From Andeanibacterium sp036384795 (GTDB taxonomy: Bacteria; Pseudomonadota; Alphaproteobacteria; Sphingomonadales; Sphingomonadaceae), in NCBI GenBank assembly GCA_036384795.1, contig DASVLP010000021.1, positions 44,116 to 108,115 on the forward strand: DNA of 64,000 nt, read 5' to 3'. Positions within the stretch are counted from its first letter, which is position 1, and each line of letters opens with the position of its first letter. Shown piece after piece: positions 32,629 through 41,716 of the stretch. A program made the position numbers and the translations under genes. The notes under the pieces are model-generated. The model made no database searches. It was not told the DNA's origin and saw nothing but the letters and a program-made list of their open reading frames with translations.

Positions 32629-34164
32629 TCAGGGAATCCTGGCCGTTTCCGCCTCGGCGACGATCGTCTTGCCGTCCGGTTCGGTCAGCCAGCGCGTGTC
32701 GACCAAACGCTGCACGGCCTGTTTGACCTTCTCGACGTAGATCGCGTGCGTCGGATAAAGCTCCCTGAGCTTCGCCGGCGTGAAAGGCTCGCCATAGCCG
32801 CTCCGCAAGCAAACCGGCGCACCGTCGCGCGCGCCGTACCAGCTTGCGGTCGGTACGTCGACCGCAACGCTCCGCACGCCGCCCAATGCATTGCCCTCAG
32901 CATCCCGGACGGGAACGAGATGCCCGGCAGCATCGAAGCCGCTCGCCAGCTTCTGGAGCTCGATCGGTTCCCCGTGCGGCGGCGGCACTCCTTTTGCGAC
33001 CCAGTCATCGAGATTCCGCCAAATCGCATCGACCGGATAATTGAGCGGGAACGCGCTGGGCGGTTTTCCCGGCGGAATGCATCCATCGGGCGTGCCTATC
33101 CGGACATCGCTTCGCTTCTGGTCTTCCGATCCCGGGCCCCATTGGTGGAACAGCGCGCCGCTGTGGGTGCCGCCCGCGATTTCATAGCGGCGATAAAGGT
33201 CGGGCGCCGTGTCGCTGTCCGGACGCCGCAGATAGCGCGAGACCGGCACGTCGCCTTCCACCTCGAGATCGATGAACGGCACGCCGACCGGCTTCACGAC
33301 CAGCCGGGGATCTCCGGCCGAATAGACTTTGTCGCAGTTGTTGAACGGATTGCCGAACGGCGCGTGCCCGCCCATGAAATAGCCATCGTAGATCCGCTTG
33401 CCGCCGCCGGCGGTAACCAGCGGCGAGATCGAAACGGCATAGGCCCGCGCGATGCCCGCGGTTTGGGAAAAGCCGGTCATGAAGATGCGCGCGACCGGAT
33501 AATCGCGCAGCGGGTTGTCGGCCGCGTCGGAGCGCACCAGCGCGCCGAGCTGGCTGAGCATATCGAATTCGAACCCCATTTCCATGTCGCTCGAATTCTT
33601 CACTTCGGGATCGGGGCAGCGCTCGCCCTGCGGCAACGGATTGGCAAGCGAAAGCGCCGCGTAACGGGCCGGGTCGAACCGCTTCAATGCGGCCACGGAC
33701 ACCGGCTTGTAGGTGATGCCGATCCAGATATCGCCATCGCGCATGAACTGATCGCGGCCGAGCATCCACATCAGGTCGCTATCGACCATCATCGAGGAGT
33801 TGAGCGGCTCGATGATGACGGTTCCGTTGAAGCGGGAGACGTTCCTGGGCCGCCGCACGAGAATGCGCGTGACGTACGGCCCGTCAGCGATCCGGCGCAG
33901 CTTGTCGTCCAACGGCAGGTCGAAAATGCGGCCGGTGCCGCGCATCAGGTATTCGTCTTCGACATAACCTTGCGCCGCAATATCCTGGGGTTGTTCCGAA
34001 TGGGCGGCGCTGTCGAACGGATGCGATGCCTCGCTTACGGCGATGGGCCCTTCGATCTGCGGCAGGCCGACGTCGCCTCGCTGGACGAGCTCCGCGGCCT
34101 GCAGCCCGGTCGGGACGAACCCGAACGCGAGCGCCAGGCTCAAGAGGAATTGGGTTACTTTCAT
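32629..34164 (-). CDS. alpha/beta hydrolase domain-containing protein (PF20091 type), exported
   Basis: This 511-residue protein has a signal peptide (MKVTQFLLSLALAFGFVPTG, cleaved near LQA). The family region includes GYVEDEYLMRGTGRIFDLPL, YVTRILVRRPRNVSRFNGTV, IIEPLNSSMMVDSDLMWMLG and the nucleophile elbow FMTGFSQTAG, with the Ser near residue 230. A C-terminal motif NALGGVRSVAVDVPTASWYG is shared with two other proteins in the window (35942-37534 and 61485-63038). Family members are poorly characterised; esterase activity is likely. Neighbours are a DoxX-like membrane protein downstream and a carboxylesterase upstream. The chosen ATG gives the signal peptide at the N-terminus. Confidence 0.83.
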   Translation of the reverse strand: MKVTQFLLSLALAFGFVPTGLQAAELVQRGDVGLPQIEGPIAVSEASHPFDSAAHSEQPQDIAAQGYVEDEYLMRGTGRIFDLPLDDKLRRIADGPYVTRILVRRPRNVSRFNGTVIIEPLNSSMMVDSDLMWMLGRDQFMRDGDIWIGITYKPVSVAALKRFDPARYAALSLANPLPQGERCPDPEVKNSSDMEMGFEFDMLSQLGALVRSDAADNPLRDYPVARIFMTGFSQTAGIARAYAVSISPLVTAGGGKRIYDGYFMGGHAPFGNPFNNCDKVYSAGDPRLVVKPVGVPFIDLEVEGDVPVSRYLRRPDSDTAPDLYRRYEIAGGTHSGALFHQWGPGSEDQKRSDVRIGTPDGCIPPGKPPSAFPLNYPVDAIWRNLDDWVAKGVPPPHGEPIELQKLASGFDAAGHLVPVRDAEGNALGGVRSVAVDVPTASWYGARDGAPVCLRSGYGEPFTPAKLRELYPTHAIYVEKVKQAVQRLVDTRWLTEPDGKTIVAEAETARIP

Positions 34165-34256
34165 CCTTGGATCCTCGATCGAGTTGCATCCGGCACGTCG
34201 GGATTTCTTGTCCGCGAGCATCGCTTTCCGTTGCGAAGTCGGCGCCCTGCGGCGGT

Positions 34257-35909
34257 TCATGGTTTCGCCGCGGCGTCCTTCCCGTAAATGAGATCGCCGA
34301 GGAAGCGAGCGTCGTCCTCGTGCGGCCGATCGACCATTTGCACTTCGTCGCCGAACTGCATGACCTTGCCGGGCGTCTCGCGTACGGTCGGCCAATGCGG
34401 TAGGCCGGGTCCGTTGGGATCGCCAGTCTTGGCGAAATTCACCCAATAGGAGGTGATGTCGCGCTCGAGCATCCAGTCGACCGGCCCCCACTTCCGCGGT
34501 TCGTGCGCAAGCTTGGCGAAGACGTAACTCAGCTCGGACGCGTGGTAGGCACCCTGGAGGTTCCTGCCGTAGCCCGGAACGCTCGCTGGCGGAGGAGCGT
34601 GGATGAAGCGATACTGATAGGTCGGCGCGGCCCGCGAATGCTCGTCGGCAATCGTATCTTCGATGAACTCGGCGTCCAGCGTGCCCACGCGCTTGTTCGC
34701 CTGTCGCGCTTCCTCGTCGGTCGATCCGGGAAACCGCTCGAGGAACGCGCTCGCCCCCGCGCCGAAGCGACGATCGGCGGCCGCGCGATATTGCTGCGCG
34801 GTCAGCGTCGGCGAAATCTGTCCTTCATCGCCGGTCGAGCCCACGATCATCGGCACCGCTGCATCGAGACCCTTGCGGAGCGCCTCGTGCTGAGGGACGG
34901 GATAGACCCAACCGTCGATCACCGGCTCGAACTGGTGGCCCGACAGCCTGAACAGCTTTTCGGGCGGCAGCGCGCGGAGCTGCGCGAGCGTGGTCGCGCC
35001 GAGCTTCCCGGCCACGGCGAGCCCGAGCTGTTCGCTCTGGGCCAGGGTGCGCGGTTCGCGCCAGCCCAACGAACCGCCGGATTCTCCGATCACGCGCGCA
35101 AAAAGCCCACGCGCAAGCGGCGATACGGTCAACAGGTTGACCATCTCGGCGCCCGCCGATTGGCCGAAAATGGTGACGTTGTCGGGGTCGCCGCCGAAGG
35201 CCGCGATGTTTCGCCTGACCCACTTCAGCGCCTGGATGCCGTCGAGCAGTGCGTAATTGCCCGACGAATGCTCGGGGGATTCAGCGGTCAGCAGCGGATG
35301 AGTGAAAAAGCCCATCGGCCCGAGGCGATAATTGACCGCAACGAGGATCACCCCTTTCTCGGCGAGGGGGCCCCCGTCATGGGCTACGTTCGAGCCTGCG
35401 ATGAACGCGCCGCCATGAAACCACACCATGACCGGGAGCTTCTTGGGGGCAGGATTTGCCGGCTCCCAGATGTTCAGCGTGAGACAGTCCTCGCTCGGCG
35501 GCCGCTGATCCGCAACGTTGGGAAATTCGCCTTGGAAGCACGGCGCGCCGAACCGATCCGCGGTGCGCACGCCGGGCCATGGCCGAGGCGGGAGGGGCGG
35601 CCGCCAGCGTAGCTTACCGACAGGTGGCGCTGCATAAGGGATACCCTTGAAGACCCTCACGCGCCCGTCCGTGCTGGTGTCCGGCAGGAGGAGGCCCGAA
35701 TGGGTCGAGATCGGCTTCTCGGCCCGGGCACCGTCCGGAACAAGGCACAGCGCCATCGCGGCGAGGCCGAATAGGCCAAGGGCGCGCCCGGGCGACGACT
35801 TGCGCTTGGCTGTGGGGAGATAAGTTCGAAGAACGCGCGTCCGCTTCGGAAGACGCACGTCCAGGCCGGCTGGCGAAAGAGTGTCGGAATTTTCTGCGAG
35901 CATGCGCAC
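34257..35909 (-). CDS. type-B carboxylesterase, exported
   Basis: This 550-residue hydrolase has typical carboxylesterase/lipase type-B motifs: VFKGIPYAAPPVGKLRWRPP, EDCLTLNIWEP, VMVWFHGGAFIAGSN for the oxyanion hole, VTIFGQSAGAEMVNLL with the Ser nucleophile, and AYHASELSYVF with the likely His. The N-terminal 45 residues before the hydrophobic stretch (LGLFGLAAMALCLVPDGARA) are longer than a normal signal; a later start may be used, since only the hydrophobic stretch and cleavage near ARAEK are convincing. It lies between two PF20091-type hydrolase genes on the same strand. Esterase on a plant-type or xenobiotic ester is inferred. Confidence 0.88.
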   Translation of the reverse strand: MRMLAENSDTLSPAGLDVRLPKRTRVLRTYLPTAKRKSSPGRALGLFGLAAMALCLVPDGARAEKPISTHSGLLLPDTSTDGRVRVFKGIPYAAPPVGKLRWRPPLPPRPWPGVRTADRFGAPCFQGEFPNVADQRPPSEDCLTLNIWEPANPAPKKLPVMVWFHGGAFIAGSNVAHDGGPLAEKGVILVAVNYRLGPMGFFTHPLLTAESPEHSSGNYALLDGIQALKWVRRNIAAFGGDPDNVTIFGQSAGAEMVNLLTVSPLARGLFARVIGESGGSLGWREPRTLAQSEQLGLAVAGKLGATTLAQLRALPPEKLFRLSGHQFEPVIDGWVYPVPQHEALRKGLDAAVPMIVGSTGDEGQISPTLTAQQYRAAADRRFGAGASAFLERFPGSTDEEARQANKRVGTLDAEFIEDTIADEHSRAAPTYQYRFIHAPPPASVPGYGRNLQGAYHASELSYVFAKLAHEPRKWGPVDWMLERDITSYWVNFAKTGDPNGPGLPHWPTVRETPGKVMQFGDEVQMVDRPHEDDARFLGDLIYGKDAAAKP

Positions 35910-35941
35910 GTTTCCTTCCGAAGCAGCTCTTTCTCGAAAAT

Positions 35942-37534
35942 CTAGGGCAGGGGTGCCGACGAAGCCCGCTGAACGAGCGTGTTTCCGTCCTCGGGTTCGA
36001 GCCAGCGCTGCGCGACCAGCATCGCGACGTCGCTCTTCACTTTGCCGACGTAGTCCGAGTGGGAAGGGTACAGGCGAGACAGCGTTTCACGCGGAAACGG
36101 TTCGCGCCACCCCCACAGCTCGCAAATTCCCGGCCCGTCCATCCGCGCGTGATACGTCGCGACCGGCACGTCCAGCTGAGGCGAACGAACGCCGCCCAGG
36201 GCGTTGCCGAATTCATCCACCGCGAGGCGCGCTTGCGGCGTGCCGGGGCTGGCGACGTCCATCGGCGCGCCGTGCGGCGGCGGAACGCCGTGACGGGACC
36301 ACGCTTCGAGATTCGCGAAGGCACCGTTGACCAACAGACCGAACGGCACGTCGTTGCCCGGAGCCCCGTCCTGCTTGCACGCGGTGGAAACCGCTAGGTT
36401 GGCACCGCTCGTTCGTGCGATATCAGCGGGCGTGGGCGTGCCGGCATCGTCGCCGTCATGGATGTGCGACGCTCCGGCAACCTCGTAGCCCCTGAACAAG
36501 TCCGGGGCGATGTCGGAATCGGGCCGCCGGCGAAGCCCCTGAAGCTCGCTCTGCGAGACCACGACCATTACCGGAACTCCGACCGGGCGAAGCTCGAGCC
36601 GCGGATCGCCCGGCGGGATGGGCGCCGCGCATTGATTGAGCGGCAAGCCCGGGCCTGTTGCGACCGTCGCAAGATATCCATCCCACAATGGCTTGCCGTC
36701 GCGGCCAAGAACGAATGGATGGATCGCCTCGGCGTAATCGAGAACGAAGCCGCCCGATTGCGAATCCCCGGTCATGTACAGGCGGTCGACCGCCAAGCCC
36801 TTCAGCGGGTTGGCAGCGTCGTGGCTCTTCAGCAGCGCGCCCACCTGGCTCAGCGCGTCCCACATCAACCCGTTCTCGGTCGCCGGGGAAGACTCGGGCG
36901 GCAGGCCGCCGCGCGGCATCGGCAGCCGTTCCTGCCCGCAAGTGCGGTCCGGGGGCAGCGGATTGGGGAAGCCGAGGCGCGCATAACGCTTGCGGTCGAA
37001 TTCCTTGAGCGCCGCGATCGCTACCGGTTTCACCGTCACTCCCACCCACACGTCTCCGTGGCGCAAGAAATGCTCGTGCGAGCTCCCCCAGATCAGAGGG
37101 AGGTCGTAGCGGATCGACGGATTGAGCGGCTCCACCACTACCGTGCCGCTGAACTCGCGCGGGTTTTTCGGCCGTCGGATCAGGATGCGGGTCACGTAAG
37201 GTCCGCGCGCGACTTCTTCGAGGCGACCGGCAGCCGGCCATTCCAGAGTGCGCGCGGTCCCTTCGATGAAATACTCTTCTTCCAAATAACCGCGCTTCGC
37301 CAGATCGATCGGCTCCACGGCAGCGCTCGCTTGCGCCCAAGGGCGGGAATTCGCAGTAACCGGAATTGGCCCCTCGACAGCGGGAATGGCGGGCACGGCA
37401 GGTCTGACCGGTGTATCGGCTTTCGCCGGACAGAGCGCCGTAGCGAAAGCCAGCAGAAGAAGGCCGCGCGTCATTCCGACCAATGCGGCCCAGCACAGGT
37501 TTGTCCGTCCGGTCTGGTCAGTGCGCGATTTCAT
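35942..37534 (-). CDS. alpha/beta hydrolase domain-containing protein (PF20091 type), second copy
   Basis: This 530-residue protein is a homologue of 32629-34164 and 61485-63038. The hydrophobic N-terminus (ALVGMTRGLLLLAFATALC) is a signal peptide cleaved near AKA, and the start may be internal. Family blocks are YLEEEYFIEGTARTLEW, YVTRILIRRPKNPREFSGTV, VVEPLNPSIRYDLPLIWGSS, the elbow YMTGDSQSGG and NALGGVRSPQLDVPVATYHA. Spacing to the carboxylesterase gene is 32 bases, so the three hydrolases probably share a transcript. Catalysis and substrate are not known. Confidence 0.83.
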   Translation of the reverse strand: MKSRTDQTGRTNLCWAALVGMTRGLLLLAFATALCPAKADTPVRPAVPAIPAVEGPIPVTANSRPWAQASAAVEPIDLAKRGYLEEEYFIEGTARTLEWPAAGRLEEVARGPYVTRILIRRPKNPREFSGTVVVEPLNPSIRYDLPLIWGSSHEHFLRHGDVWVGVTVKPVAIAALKEFDRKRYARLGFPNPLPPDRTCGQERLPMPRGGLPPESSPATENGLMWDALSQVGALLKSHDAANPLKGLAVDRLYMTGDSQSGGFVLDYAEAIHPFVLGRDGKPLWDGYLATVATGPGLPLNQCAAPIPPGDPRLELRPVGVPVMVVVSQSELQGLRRRPDSDIAPDLFRGYEVAGASHIHDGDDAGTPTPADIARTSGANLAVSTACKQDGAPGNDVPFGLLVNGAFANLEAWSRHGVPPPHGAPMDVASPGTPQARLAVDEFGNALGGVRSPQLDVPVATYHARMDGPGICELWGWREPFPRETLSRLYPSHSDYVGKVKSDVAMLVAQRWLEPEDGNTLVQRASSAPLP

Positions 37535-37561
37535 TAGCGGACTTTCGAATTTCCAGAAAAG

Positions 37562-37594
37562 TAGCCCCCTCGCGTGGGAGAGGCGAGGGGGCTA
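37562..37594. promoter_or_regulatory. strong hairpin in divergent upstream region
   Basis: TAGCCCCCTCGC (37562-37573) and GCGAGGGGGCTA (37583-37594) form a perfect 12-base-pair stem with a nine-base loop. It lies 28 bases upstream of the minus-strand hydrolase start and about 200 bases before the plus-strand tannase, so it is not at the 3' end of a gene. It may be an attenuator or a leader structure, or the leftover terminator of a lost gene. Confidence 0.5.
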
Positions 37595-37800
37595 GGAGGG
37601 GAGAAACGGTGCCCCAGTTGCTAGCCTGAGACAAGCAGAACTCGGCCTGTCCCGCTTTGCTTTTGCGGCCATATTGTGCGGACGATCCGTCCGTTCTCCC
37701 GCAAAGAAGCAGGTTCGTCTAAGACTTTAGTCCGATGGCCCTCGCGCGCTGTCGCCCTTAGCTTGCTTAGCGAAAATACGAAGATCGATTGGGGGTTGTG

Positions 37801-39453
37801 ATGGCTGGAAAGTGGCAAATCTCCGCGCCTGCGAAGGTAGCGGCGGCGACGTTGTCGGCAACCGTGTTGAGCGTGCTCGGTTATGCGGCATACGCAAGCT
37901 CGGGCGAACCGGCAGACTGGGCGGATAGATGCGCCGGCATGGCGAACATTTCGGGCTACGGCCTGAAAGTCGAAAAGGCCGAATGGGTGCCCGCCGGGCG
38001 GGCTCCGGCAGAGGACGGCAGCGGCGCCGGCGACAGTTCGCGCCCGATCATTCCGGAACACTGCCTGGTCCAGGGAACGATCAACCCGCGGACCGGCGTG
38101 GGCGGACGGAAATTCGGCATCGGGTTCGATTTGCGAATGCCGGCGCAGTGGAATGGACGGTTCGCCTTTCAGGGCGGAGCGGGCATGGACGGGCGGATGT
38201 CGCCCGCCCTGGGCGACATCTTCGGTACGTTGGAGCCGTCCGCGCTCGAGCGCGGTTTTGCAGTGATTTCCAGTGACGGCGGCCATCGCGGGGACTTTCG
38301 CGATTCCTCATTCGGGCTCGATCAGCAAGCGCGCATCGACTACGCCTACAACGCGCTCGACAAGACGACTCTCGCCGGCAAGGAAATGGTGACCCGCTAT
38401 TATGGCGCGGCGCCGAAGTATTCGTACATGCTCGGCTGCTCGAACGGCGGACGCCAAGGGCTCATAGCCTCGCAGCGCCTGCCGCTGCTGTTCGACGGAA
38501 TCGTCTCCGGTGATCCCTCCATCCGGTTCTCGAAAATCTCGCTCGACGAGGTCTGGAACGTGCAGGCGCTCGCCCGCATCGCACCGAAGGATTCTCACGG
38601 AAAGCCGATCTATTCACGAGCTTTTTCCGACGCCGATCTCAATCTGGTCAAGAACGCCGTGCTCAAGCAATGCGACGCGAAGGACGGTCTTGCCGATGGG
38701 CTGATCCAGGATTGGCAAGCGTGCAAGTTCGATCCGGTGGTGTTGGAATGCAAGGCGGGCAAGACAGCCGGTTGTCTGTCAAAGCCGCAAGTCGGAGCGC
38801 TGCATGCGCTGTATAATGGACCGCGCAAGCGCGATGGCACATCGATCTACGGCCCGTTCAATTACGACACCGGTATCGTGACTCCCGCTTGGCGCGGAAT
38901 GCGCCTGGGCAATTCCCGGACCGGAACGCCCGATGCCGCCGACGCGACGTTGGGCGTCGGCCAGTTCAAGTTTTACCAACTGACTCCCCCCGAACCGAAT
39001 TTCGATCCCCTCAAGCCGCTCGATTACGACAAGGCTTTGGAGCGCGTTCGGTTCACGGCCGCGTTGAGTGACGCGGACTCGCCATTCCTCAGCACGTTCG
39101 CAGCCCATGGAAAAATGATCGTCTACAATGGCCTTTCCGATCAGGGCATGGCGTCCAGCGAACTTGCGGACTGGTACCAGCAGGTCGAACGGGTCAACGG
39201 AGCTTCCGTCAGGGACTCCGTCCGCCTGTTTCTCGTTCCCGGCATGACGCACTGCTTCGGCGGACAGGCGACGGACAAGTTCGACATGCTCGACGCGATC
39301 ACCGCATGGGTGGAGAAAGGGCAAGCGCCGGATCGCATCGTGGCAACCAGCCGCTCGATGCCCGGCATTTCCCGGCCTCTGTGCCCGTTCCCGAAGGTCG
39401 CCCGCTATCGGGGCGGCGACAAGCAAGCGGCCGACAGCTTCCAGTGTACGTGA
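37801..39453 (+). CDS. tannase/feruloyl esterase family hydrolase, second copy
   Basis: This 550-residue protein starts at ATG 37801, shortly after TTGGGGGTTGTG, with an N-terminal hydrophobic segment (AAATLSATVLSVLGYAAYAS) that is a signal peptide or anchor. Tannase motifs are MLGCSNGGRQG with Ser214, VYNGLSDQGMASSEL with the likely Asp, and LVPGMTHCFGG with the His. A Cys pair around the triad is present. It shares the family of 8329-9960 but differs clearly in sequence. An AraC-type gene follows by 126 bases. Ester hydrolysis outside the cytoplasm is expected; gallate, ferulate or related substrates are possible. Confidence 0.9.
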   Translation: MAGKWQISAPAKVAAATLSATVLSVLGYAAYASSGEPADWADRCAGMANISGYGLKVEKAEWVPAGRAPAEDGSGAGDSSRPIIPEHCLVQGTINPRTGVGGRKFGIGFDLRMPAQWNGRFAFQGGAGMDGRMSPALGDIFGTLEPSALERGFAVISSDGGHRGDFRDSSFGLDQQARIDYAYNALDKTTLAGKEMVTRYYGAAPKYSYMLGCSNGGRQGLIASQRLPLLFDGIVSGDPSIRFSKISLDEVWNVQALARIAPKDSHGKPIYSRAFSDADLNLVKNAVLKQCDAKDGLADGLIQDWQACKFDPVVLECKAGKTAGCLSKPQVGALHALYNGPRKRDGTSIYGPFNYDTGIVTPAWRGMRLGNSRTGTPDAADATLGVGQFKFYQLTPPEPNFDPLKPLDYDKALERVRFTAALSDADSPFLSTFAAHGKMIVYNGLSDQGMASSELADWYQQVERVNGASVRDSVRLFLVPGMTHCFGGQATDKFDMLDAITAWVEKGQAPDRIVATSRSMPGISRPLCPFPKVARYRGGDKQAADSFQCT

Positions 39454-39579
39454 CGGCAGGAAGATAACGGTGGATGGGATGCGCGAGCGCCCGGTCACGA
39501 CCCGAGTGCAAACCATGCGCCGGGAACTCAGAGGATTGCATGCTGCAGCAAACTGCAGACCGTACGAAGGGCGGCGCAC

Positions 39580-40554
39580 ATGGGAGCGAGCGTATCCAGC
39601 GCAGCGTTGATGCCGTGGCGGAAACAGGCACAGCGGTTGCGCGTCGACAGTTGCGAAGAAGGATGCGCGAGCGGTTCGGCTACCGTTCCGCTCAATGTTT
39701 TTGTCGGTTGGACCGAGGGCATCGCAACCCGTTGCGGCTACCGGTCGCTGGGCTGGCTCCTCGGAAGCGAGCACGACCTTCGGCTGCTGTATGACGTAGG
39801 ACAGGTTGTCCTTACCTGCTCCACCCTTGGCGCTGCATTGCGCCGTTTCGCCGACTATTTTCCCTTGATACAAGACGCGACGGAACTGTCGATCTGCGAG
39901 GAAGGGCGGCACTGCACCGTCACTTACAGGATCCTGGACCCGGAGATCTGGCCTCGTCATCAAGACGCGATATTTACACTGGCAGTCGTCGCTCAGCTCA
40001 TCCGCAAGGCCGCGCCAAAGGATTGGAAAGAGGTCGAGGCGTTCGTCGAAGATCCCGACCCGGCCGCCGCGCACGAGCTCGCCAGGCTGATCGGTATCAC
40101 CTGTTGTTCGGGCGCCGACGGGAATTCGTTGCGCTTCCCGCATCATTTTCTCGACATGCCCTTGCCGCCCGAGCCGGGCCTCGTGCCGCCCGATTTGCGG
40201 CAATTGGCCTCGCTTGTGGCGCAGAAGCGCCGCCAGACGGGCATCGTCGAACTGGTGAGGGCGCAAATCTATCAGCGGCTGGGGAGCGCTCAGATCGGGC
40301 AGCCGGAGATTGCGCGGGCCTTGGGCATGTCGAGCCGAACCCTTCGGCGCCGGATGGCGCAGGAAGGAGTTTCCTTTCAACGAATCTTCGACGATTGCCG
40401 CATGCGCCAAGCGCTGCATGAGTTTCAGGCGCGGAGTCCGATATCCGTCGCCCAGACGGCGTTGCGGTTGGGCTATTCGGAGCACAGCACTTTTACCCGG
40501 GCGTTCCGCCGTTGGAGCGGACAGCCGCCGCAGGCGTTCATCGCGCGGCGGTAG
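39580..40554 (+). CDS. AraC family regulator with arabinose-binding-type N-domain
   Basis: This 324-residue regulator has an N-domain of the same type as 27374-28405 (WLLGSEHDLRLLYDVGQVVL, RILDPEIWPRHQDAIFTLAV) and a C-terminal helix-turn-helix (RALGMSSRTLRRRMAQEGVS, VAQTALRLGYSEHSTFTRAF). The ATG at 39580 is plausible, but the first 25 residues are unusual for the family; a later start is possible. It follows the tannase gene on the same strand and precedes a convergent TyrRS-like gene. Likely it controls the tannase and neighbouring hydrolases. Confidence 0.85.
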   Translation: MGASVSSAALMPWRKQAQRLRVDSCEEGCASGSATVPLNVFVGWTEGIATRCGYRSLGWLLGSEHDLRLLYDVGQVVLTCSTLGAALRRFADYFPLIQDATELSICEEGRHCTVTYRILDPEIWPRHQDAIFTLAVVAQLIRKAAPKDWKEVEAFVEDPDPAAAHELARLIGITCCSGADGNSLRFPHHFLDMPLPPEPGLVPPDLRQLASLVAQKRRQTGIVELVRAQIYQRLGSAQIGQPEIARALGMSSRTLRRRMAQEGVSFQRIFDDCRMRQALHEFQARSPISVAQTALRLGYSEHSTFTRAFRRWSGQPPQAFIARR

Positions 40555-40728
40555 CGGCTCTTAGTCCCGGATTGCGTACGACCTTCGGCGAATGATTTCT
40601 CTCGGCACGACGCTCACTCCACTCGATCTCCGATCCGTATCAAGCGGGTCGAGGTCCGGTCGAGATGAACCATCCCCCTCTCGATCTTAATTTCGTTGCC
40701 GGCGCCGCACGGCTTGTGGGTTCGAAAT

Positions 40729-41676
40729 TCAGGCCGACGGCCCGCGGCACAGGCCAGTTGCGGCATCGGCCAAGATCGTCTTGGCTTCCGCCAGCTCTTC
40801 ACCCTCGAGCCGCGCCAACCTGTCGATCTCGCTCAAAGGAACGTCGGTGAACAGTTTCAGGAAGCGCGCGACGTCGCTGTCGTGGGTGTTCTTCCAAAAT
40901 TGCCAGTAGGCTTCGCGCGGCAGCATGTCCTCGTTGAGCCAGACTGCGCCGCCGACGGTCTTTCCCATTTTTTGGCCGTCGGCAGTCGTCAACAAGGGGG
41001 TGGTCAAACCGTACAGCTCCACACCGTCGCTGCGCCGGCCGAGTTCGATGCCATTGACGATGTTTCCCCATTGGTCGGACCCGCCTAGCTGGAGCCTGCA
41101 GCTTTGCCGGCGCGACAATTCGAGGAAATCGTAAGCCTGCAAAATCATGTAGTTGAATTCGAGAAATGTCAGGGCCTGCTCGCGATCCAGCCTTAGCTTG
41201 ACGGAATCGAAGCTGATCATTCGATTGATGGTGAAATGGGCGCCGACGTCTTGCAGCAACGGAATATACGACAGCTCGTCCAGCCAATCCGCGTTGTTGA
41301 CCATTATGGCGTCGGTCGGTCCGTCGCCGAACCGCAGGAAGCGCTCGAACACTCCTTTGATCGAGGCGATGTTTGCTGCGATCGTCTCTAGATCGAGCAG
41401 TTTGCGGGATTCGTCCTTGAAGCTCGGATCGCCGATCTTGCCCGTGCCGCCGCCCATTAGCACGATCGGCTTATGGCCCGCGTCCTGCAATCGACGCAGC
41501 AGCATGATCGATACGAGATGCCCGACGTGGAGCGATGGAGCCGTAGGATCGAAGCCGATATATCCGGGTACGATCTGCTCCGTCGCGAGCCTGTCGAGCC
41601 CGTCCGCATCGGTCACCTGGTGAATATAGCCGCGCTCGTCGAGCAGCCGCAGCAAGCTTGAAATGAAGTGCGTCAT
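40729..41676 (-). CDS. tyrosyl-tRNA synthetase-like protein lacking the C-terminal S4 domain
   Basis: This 315-residue protein starts MTHFISSLLRLLDERGY at ATG 41676 and matches bacterial TyrRS through the catalytic core. HIGH motif HVGH is at 50-53, tyrosine-site residues YMILQAYD at 176-183, GGSDQWGN at 198-205 and KMSKS motif KMGKT at 236-240. The helical anticodon-binding region continues to EGEELAEAKTILADAATGLC, then TGA follows. Normal bacterial TyrRS is about 400-420 residues and ends in an S4 RNA-binding domain; nothing clearly S4-like follows in any frame. It should still bind tyrosine and ATP but may not charge tRNA. It sits between two AraC genes, not in a housekeeping context. Alternatives are a decaying paralogue or a tyrosine-dependent ligase or sensor. 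Confidence 0.85.
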   Translation of the reverse strand: MTHFISSLLRLLDERGYIHQVTDADGLDRLATEQIVPGYIGFDPTAPSLHVGHLVSIMLLRRLQDAGHKPIVLMGGGTGKIGDPSFKDESRKLLDLETIAANIASIKGVFERFLRFGDGPTDAIMVNNADWLDELSYIPLLQDVGAHFTINRMISFDSVKLRLDREQALTFLEFNYMILQAYDFLELSRRQSCRLQLGGSDQWGNIVNGIELGRRSDGVELYGLTTPLLTTADGQKMGKTVGGAVWLNEDMLPREAYWQFWKNTHDSDVARFLKLFTDVPLSEIDRLARLEGEELAEAKTILADAATGLCRGPSA

Positions 41677-41716
41677 CAGGTGCCGCCTAGCGAGGGTTTC
41701 TGCAGTCTGCCAGCTT

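Noticed and set aside
40614..40802. Possible continuation of TyrRS into an S4 domain in another frame
   Set aside because: The frame reads KIERGMVHLDRTSTRLIRIG near its end, which is not convincingly S4-like, and it is far too short for the domain.
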